Source of the DNA: Levilactobacillus hammesii DSM 16381
GTDB lineage: Bacteria > Bacillota > Bacilli > Lactobacillales > Lactobacillaceae
DNA: 64,000 nt
Direction of reading: 5' to 3'
Assembly: GCF_001434395.1 (NCBI RefSeq)
Contig: NZ_AZFS01000064.1
Location: 54,392 to 118,391 of the forward strand
The notes below the pieces were generated by a model. It was not told the origin of the DNA. It did no database searches and worked only from the letters and a program-made list of their open reading frames with translations. Both the position numbers and the translations under genes were made by a program. Of the stretch, positions 59,731 through 64,000 are shown in pieces. How positions within the stretch are numbered: the first letter of the stretch is position 1; each line of letters opens with the position of its first letter.

Positions 59731-61662
59731 ATGAGTAATGAGAGCGTCGAAATTAAGTACGAGTCAGGCTCGATTAGTTACAGTGATCTAAAAAATAAAG
59801 TCACGGTTCCCGAGTACCAAAGAGACATAGTTTGGACTGATAAGGCCAAGTCTGATTTTATTGATGCATTAGCTAAAGGTTTTCCATTTGGATCGTTACT
59901 GTTATATCAGGTTAATGGTAGTGATGTAAATGTTAAGGATAAAAACAATGAATATTCAATCATTGATGGCTTACAACGTTATTCGACGATGAGGGAGTTT
60001 GAAGATGATCCAGGAAGTTTTTGGCAAGGTAATTCTTCAGAGAAGATGTTAAAAGAATTCCTGCGAGTTTTTCAAGAATATAATAAGCAAGTAGGAGAAA
60101 GTTGGACTTCAAAAAGTGAAGAGGATGTCAAGACCTGGTATGCGGGTTTAGTTAAGAATAACAAAAGGGCTAATGTGAACATTAAGTCTTATAAGGGCTT
60201 TTTACCGACCAAAGTTGGCGTATCTCAAGATGACCGGGATGATGCAGTTGCTAAGATACAAGATTTGATAACAGCTCTTGATAATAAGATTAATAGTTTT
60301 ATTGATCTTAATACTTTAAAAATCCCTGTTATTTACTTTTTAGGGAGTTCAGATGAGCTAGCAGATGTATTTTCTGGTTTAAATAAAAGCGGCACAAGGT
60401 TATCTAAATATCAGGTTTTTACTGCGGCTTGGAGCCATGAGAAATTTAAATTAGATAATAATGATGACACTAATAAAATTATTAGTTCAATAATCGATCG
60501 TTTTGAGCGGATGAAAAGCGATAGAGGAAATATAAAAATCACAAATTTTAATATTCGTGAATTTAAAGAAGCACGGCTTATTAATTTAGCGCAATTTGCG
60601 TATGGGTTAGGCAAGTTAATTGTTGAAAACTCTCCTGCACTGCTTCAGGGAACCGAAGGGGATGATCTCTACAATGAAGTAGGTTTTGGAACCTTAGGAA
60701 TAATTACAGGGACTCCAAGTAACAAGTTAAGTCATATTATTGAGAAAATAGATGATATTTCCAAAAATCATGTGCAGATTATTAACGAGGTTTTATCAAT
60801 TGTTAATGAGATTAATGCAGAGTTCGATCCGCTAACGAAGAAAAGAATCAAATATTTAAATAGTGAGAATCGTAAAGAGTTTGAGACTGGATTAAGCTCG
60901 AAATTAAAATTTTTGTCATATATTGCTAGTATTTGGAAAATAAAGCATAGGAAGAATGACGAGTCTAGATTGACTAAGGATGCTGAAATTACCAATACAA
61001 TCAAAAATTTGCCGATTTATTATGTTATTGATTTTTTGAGAAGGACTTGGTCGGGATCTGGAGATAGTCGATTGAACAGCTACTACACGACAGGGGCGGA
61101 ACCCAGAAGCTATACGAAAAAGCCAAGTGAGGATCAAATAATGGCAGCATTTAATTCGTATGCGGAGAATGAAGATCCATCGATTAGGTTCACAGCAAAG
61201 ACAAAAGCATTGACTACCATTTTTGCTAACTTAAGTTATCCAAAGTGCTTTCAACCGGCGAATAGTTATGACTTTGAACATATAATCGCTGCATCCTATT
61301 TGAAAGATGAGTATCAAGACCATGGAATTAAGGGGGCTGGGATTGGTAATGCAGTATTATTAGATACTGAGCTTAATAAAATTAAGCAAACAAAAGATCT
61401 CTATGAAACGGCGTCATATAAGATAAAACCGGGACAAAATAGAGGAAGAAAACTTGATACTATTAGGATCGCTACGAAAAAAGCGAAAGAGTTAGTGAGT
61501 GATAGTGGTAGGCTAGACGAAATGATGTATCCTTCAGAAATGGAGTTAGAAGAAGCCTATAAGCAAATGGGGCAAGGAGATTTTACAGTCGTAAAGAAAA
61601 TAATTGATGATAGAACTCGGAAAGTATGTAACCGATTTGTAAAATTACTTTTTGAAATGTAG
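59731..61662 (+). CDS. DUF262 plus HNH-like protein (GmrSD-type defence candidate)
   Basis: 643 residues. The N-terminal DUF262 (ParB/Srx-like) domain has VPEYQRDIVW (26-35) and the nucleotide-binding IIDGLQR (77-83). The C-terminal DUF1524-like HNH region has FEHIIAASYL (Glu516-His517) followed by IGNAVLLDTELNKIKQTKD. This is the layout of GmrSD/type IV restriction proteins that cut modified phage DNA, fused in one chain. The gene is clearly more AT-rich than everything around it and uses A/T-ending codons, so it was probably acquired by transfer. It stands alone, without methylase or partner. Confidence 0.85.
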   Translation: MSNESVEIKYESGSISYSDLKNKVTVPEYQRDIVWTDKAKSDFIDALAKGFPFGSLLLYQVNGSDVNVKDKNNEYSIIDGLQRYSTMREFEDDPGSFWQGNSSEKMLKEFLRVFQEYNKQVGESWTSKSEEDVKTWYAGLVKNNKRANVNIKSYKGFLPTKVGVSQDDRDDAVAKIQDLITALDNKINSFIDLNTLKIPVIYFLGSSDELADVFSGLNKSGTRLSKYQVFTAAWSHEKFKLDNNDDTNKIISSIIDRFERMKSDRGNIKITNFNIREFKEARLINLAQFAYGLGKLIVENSPALLQGTEGDDLYNEVGFGTLGIITGTPSNKLSHIIEKIDDISKNHVQIINEVLSIVNEINAEFDPLTKKRIKYLNSENRKEFETGLSSKLKFLSYIASIWKIKHRKNDESRLTKDAEITNTIKNLPIYYVIDFLRRTWSGSGDSRLNSYYTTGAEPRSYTKKPSEDQIMAAFNSYAENEDPSIRFTAKTKALTTIFANLSYPKCFQPANSYDFEHIIAASYLKDEYQDHGIKGAGIGNAVLLDTELNKIKQTKDLYETASYKIKPGQNRGRKLDTIRIATKKAKELVSDSGRLDEMMYPSEMELEEAYKQMGQGDFTVVKKIIDDRTRKVCNRFVKLLFEM

Positions 61663-61929
61663 TTTGGATACGTATTAAATGATGATAGCTACATTTCATT
61701 GCTGGACTGTTAACTTTGTTGTTCGTACGTTGTATATAGTATAGCGTTTTGAAATTCATAAAAATCTTTGTTGTAGATAGACCTGAAAAGTTGTGCAGTT
61801 CTGCTGAGACAATAAGGTGTAATCAATCGGATGTTTTGTGTGAGCACTATACCTCAGCATATCAGTTTACTTTCTCACCCTAATCGCCTATGGTACAGAA
61901 AAAGCAATTGAGAAGGGATGGTGCCGCTC
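61663..61929. other. AT-rich gap after the defence gene
   Basis: No gene is supported. Composition stays AT-rich to about 61860, suggesting that the acquired segment ends near there. The promoter of the small membrane protein should lie around 61880-61910. Confidence 0.35.
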
Positions 61930-62301
61930 ATGCAAAAGCTATACGGTTATGTTCCCCTGTTGAGTGGGTTGGGCAGTCTTTACTTCTTGTTGGTGATGTC
62001 GCTGGTACCTTCGTCGACCAGCAGTTTAGGCCTGGATTTTAATTGGCACGATCCGGATGTCGTGACCGTTGCCCTCATTTTAGTGGTCGTGGTGGTGACG
62101 GCATGTGCCCGAACGTTGTGGACCAAGCGTATCGGCTTGCTGGTCAATGGTCTCATCATCTTGGGCATGACCGCCGACCTCCTGCATACCCAACATTCCC
62201 CGTTGCTCACGGATTATCTGTGGCTGTGGGGGCTGTTGATGCTCTTTAACCTCGGGTTGATCTGCTGGGGAAGTTATCGGTTATGGTGGAAAAATAAATA
62301 A
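61930..62301 (+). CDS. Small four-segment membrane protein, unknown function
   Basis: About 123 residues with four hydrophobic segments (about 8-25, 40-58, 62-80, 95-115) and a basic C-terminal end (YRLWWKNK). ATG at 61930 is chosen at 11 bp from AAGGG; ATG at 61918 overlaps that RBS. I do not recognise a family. It is monocistronic, with a shared bidirectional terminator. Confidence 0.6.
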   Translation: MQKLYGYVPLLSGLGSLYFLLVMSLVPSSTSSLGLDFNWHDPDVVTVALILVVVVVTACARTLWTKRIGLLVNGLIILGMTADLLHTQHSPLLTDYLWLWGLLMLFNLGLICWGSYRLWWKNK

Positions 62302-62352
62302 AAACGTGCACCTCGTGAGGTCAACTGTTTCAGCTCACGAGGTGCACGTTTT
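62301..62352. terminator. Bidirectional terminator
   Basis: AAAACGTGCACCTCGTGAG...CTCACGAGGTGCACGTTTT is a perfect 19-bp stem between the convergent membrane protein and acetyltransferase genes. Confidence 0.95.
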
Positions 62353-62354
62353 GT

Positions 62355-62972
62355 TTAGTGAATTTCAGACTTGTATTTAATCGAATCTTCCTCGGTAATC
62401 TCCCGCACCACGCGGCACGGATTTCCCACTGCCAGCGAATTGTCCGGAATGTCGCGGGTGACCACGGAGCCAGCACCGATGACGCAGCCGTTGCCAATCG
62501 TGACGCCGCCAATGACGGTGACGTTGCTACCGAACCAGCAGTTATCGCCAATCTTGATGGGCTTGTCGTATTCGATATCAAATAGCGACCCGTCTGCGTG
62601 GGGCTGGAGGTTCCGTTCCTGGTAGCGCAGCGGGTGCATGGGGGTTACCAGCGTCACGTTGGGCCCGAACCAGACGCTATCCCCAATCGTGACGTAGCCG
62701 CAATCCAGCACCGTAAAGTTAGCGTTGGCGTAGAAATGCTTGCCCAGGTGGGTATAGCTTCCGTAGTCAAAGAAAATGGGGCCCTGTAAGTAGGTACCTT
62801 CAGCGTGGTCGGGAACCAGCTTGTCGAGAATCGCCTCACGCTTTTCTGTCTCATCATCGAAGGTCATATTGTATTCTTGCGACAAACGATGGGCGTAGTG
62901 CAGCCGTTCTTGGAGCTGAGGATCGGACGGGTCGTAGAGCTTACCCGCTAACATTTTTTCTTCTTCAGTCAT
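62355..62972 (-). CDS. Maltose/galactoside-type sugar O-acetyltransferase
   Basis: 205 residues. The N-terminal Mac domain (MTEEEKMLAGKLYDPSD, 1-55) is followed by left-handed beta-helix hexapeptide repeats with the catalytic His in VTPMHPL and the acetyl-CoA loop SVVTRDIPDNSLAVGNP. It transfers acetyl from acetyl-CoA to a sugar hydroxyl. It is downstream of the deformylase-like gene (18 bp), probably in one operon. Confidence 0.93.
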   Translation of the reverse strand: MTEEEKMLAGKLYDPSDPQLQERLHYAHRLSQEYNMTFDDETEKREAILDKLVPDHAEGTYLQGPIFFDYGSYTHLGKHFYANANFTVLDCGYVTIGDSVWFGPNVTLVTPMHPLRYQERNLQPHADGSLFDIEYDKPIKIGDNCWFGSNVTVIGGVTIGNGCVIGAGSVVTRDIPDNSLAVGNPCRVVREITEEDSIKYKSEIH

Positions 62973-62990
62973 CTCAAAAGTCCTCCTTGT

Positions 62991-63401
62991 TTAAATCACG
63001 ATGCCTTCGCAGTGGTCTACCTCGTGTTGAATGATCTGGGCGACGAAGCCCGTGAAGGTTTGGTGCTGGCGTTGGAAATTCTGATTGAGAAAGTCCACGT
63101 CAATGGTCTTATACCGCGTGGTGGGGCGTTCGCCCGTAAGCGACAGGCAGCCTTCGCTGGTTTGGAAGGCGCCCGCTTTTTTGGTAATGGTGGGATTGAT
63201 CATAGCCACGGGGAGGATCCCCATGTCGACCACAATAATCCGCTTATTGACGCCGATCATGTTGGCGGCCATGCCGACGCAGTTGTCGCTGTTGGCCTTG
63301 AGAGTGTCTAGCAAATCGGTGACAACCGGTGCGTCTAATTTTGTCGCGGGCTGGGCCTTGGTACTGAGTTGAGTGGGATCGTGAACAACGTTTCTAATCA
63401 T
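62991..63401 (-). CDS. Peptide deformylase-like protein, short form
   Basis: A 136-residue member of the deformylase fold, shorter than the roughly 185-residue LAB Def. Motif 2 EGCLSL (83-88; Cys85 metal ligand) and motif 3 HEVDH (126-130) are intact. Motif 1, normally G-GLAAPQIG, reads VGMAANMIG, so the transition-state-stabilising Gln is Met48. It may be a second, divergent deformylase or a repurposed enzyme. The start at 63401 follows TGGAGG. A T-box-like remnant lies upstream. Confidence 0.85.
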   Translation of the reverse strand: MIRNVVHDPTQLSTKAQPATKLDAPVVTDLLDTLKANSDNCVGMAANMIGVNKRIIVVDMGILPVAMINPTITKKAGAFQTSEGCLSLTGERPTTRYKTIDVDFLNQNFQRQHQTFTGFVAQIIQHEVDHCEGIVI

Positions 63402-63537
63402 GTGGAACCTCCAAAAGTTGTTTGAGTTTTGTCGTGGTGTTGTAATTTCTCACGCTGGTCTGCTTGTAAAAGGGCGTGCCCAAAATTTTCGCGTAAAAGG
63501 AACGGCTGAAATGAGTGCGCAACGTTAATGCCCCGCA

Positions 63538-63610
63538 GTAATAAGAGGGAGTCCCTGGTGGTGCCACCCTTCATTTTGTAAAATACGAAGCCCCATCATC
63601 ATTGCAGCCG
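63538..63610 (-). promoter_or_regulatory. Degenerate T-box leader remnant
   Basis: On the minus strand, a CTTCGTATTTTACAAAATGAAG hairpin-like stretch is followed by GGGTGGCACCACC (63570-63558), close to the T-box sequence AGGGTGGNACCGCG. CTCCCTCTTATTACTGCGGGGC then resembles a T-box terminator stem without its T tract. Only about 75 nt separate it from TATACT (about 63641), far too little for Stem I and a specifier loop. Confidence 0.55.
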
Positions 63611-63757
63611 TCATTAATGTAAGCGTCTTCTTCAGTATAGCATGATTAGTGGCGACGTTCCTGGGGAAATTCAAGGTGCCGGCATCCGGTAATTCTTAAG
63701 TTTAGCTAAGATTGCGTAAATGGTGAGACTGATTCGCGAGAAATTTCGTTAGTAATC

Positions 63758-64000
63758 TATAGGTGGCGTCAGTTGAGAGAACTCGGTATTTCAATCCCGA
63801 GATGAATCAACGTCTTGGACGACCACCATTGTATTGATCTAACTGTGAATCAATGTACTGCGTCACAATTTCTTTTGAGACATTGCCTAAAGTACTCATG
63901 AAAAAACTGGGCGACCACAAGTGACCACCCCACAGTTGTTGCTTCGTTTCAGGGAATTGCTTAAACCATTGTTTGGCTGACCCACCTTTGAAGGCTTTTA
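63758..64000 (+). mobile_element. Left end of a second IS200/IS605-family copy
   Basis: 63758-63815 is nearly identical to 9965-10020, including the subterminal hairpin CTCGGTATTTCAATCCCGAG. It is followed by the 3' end of a minus-strand tnpA. The element runs past the window, where tnpB would be expected on the plus strand. Confidence 0.85.
63807..64000 (-). CDS. tnpA: IS200-type TnpA transposase, C-terminal part (partial at window edge)
   Basis: The last 63 codons of a Y1 HUH transposase, cut by the window end. It shows QQLWGGHLWSPSFFMSTLGN and VSKEIVTQYIDSQ, the family's C-terminal signature with the catalytic-helix region, and ends RPRR-stop at 63807. The reading frame is intact as far as it can be seen, so this copy could supply transposase to the tnpA-deleted copy at 10 kb. 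Confidence 0.88.
   Translation of the reverse strand, partial: KAFKGGSAKQWFKQFPETKQQLWGGHLWSPSFFMSTLGNVSKEIVTQYIDSQLDQYNGGRPRR

Noticed and set aside
1-64000. CRISPR array, prophage, rRNA or tRNA genes
   Set aside because: No regularly spaced direct repeats, phage structural genes, or recognisable rRNA/tRNA sequences were found; the repeats present are dispersed, not arrayed.

Overview
The window looks like chromosome from a heterofermentative lactobacillus, most likely Levilactobacillus or a close relative. Three things point there: GC content near 50%, RBS-rich low-GC Gram-positive gene starts with CcpA-type cre sites, and a 252-residue short-chain alcohol dehydrogenase that reads almost like the R-specific enzyme of L. 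brevis and L. kefir. I saw no rRNA, tRNA, CRISPR array or prophage block.

Layout. 0.3-3.1 kb is a copper-efflux operon: two cupredoxins and a CPC-type P-ATPase behind CopY-type operators. 3.1-5.3 kb is a GlnK/GlnL-like two-component pair. 5.8-9.9 kb is a catabolic ornithine carbamoyltransferase, carbamate kinase and YfcC/ArcD-type transporter; no arginine deiminase is present. 10-12.6 kb is accessory: an IS200/IS605 element with intact tnpB and deleted tnpA, a 5'-truncated gene, and a MazEF-like pair whose toxin has a stop codon. 12.7-22 kb holds a TauE/SafE exporter, a GntR-ABC operon, and a polyol/pentulose module (ROK repressor, GPH symporter, SDR, FGGY kinase, HAD phosphatase). 22.5-25.5 kb is the proton-translocating transhydrogenase pntAA-pntAB-pntB. 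25.7-40.6 kb is mixed surface and housekeeping: LPQTS-anchored adhesin, MarR plus ABC exporter, unusual PAP2 phosphatase, regulators, nitroreductase, pcp, aquaporin and a hydrolase.

The central system is the ureide island at 40.8-59.6 kb. It contains an NCS1 permease, allantoinase, allantoate amidohydrolase, ureidoglycine aminohydrolase, ureidoglycolate dehydrogenase, FdrA/YlbE/YlbF (oxamate carbamoyltransferase AllFGH), carbamate kinase, an alcohol dehydrogenase, a 2-hydroxyacid dehydrogenase, two CrcB fluoride channels, an MFS carrier and PucR. Read as a pathway, it takes allantoin to oxamate plus carbamoyl phosphate and then makes ATP, releasing ammonia and CO2. cre-like sites overlap the putative -10 boxes of three of its transcription units, and two more lie between the MFS gene and pucR. 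59.7-64 kb has an AT-rich DUF262/HNH defence-like gene, a small membrane protein, an acetyltransferase, a deformylase-like protein with a T-box remnant upstream, and the left end of a second IS200/IS605 copy.

The least explained signal is a family of dispersed intergenic elements at 1-320, 5.3-5.5 kb, 7.9-8.25 kb, 13.45-13.6 kb, 38.6-38.96 kb, 43.85-44.26 kb and 54.7-54.9 kb. They share short conserved loops and GGTAAGGCG termini, sometimes as inverted ends. Their helices differ in sequence from copy to copy but keep base pairing. Two tandem minus-strand small-RNA genes with near-consensus promoters and terminators sit at 55.1-55.65 kb.
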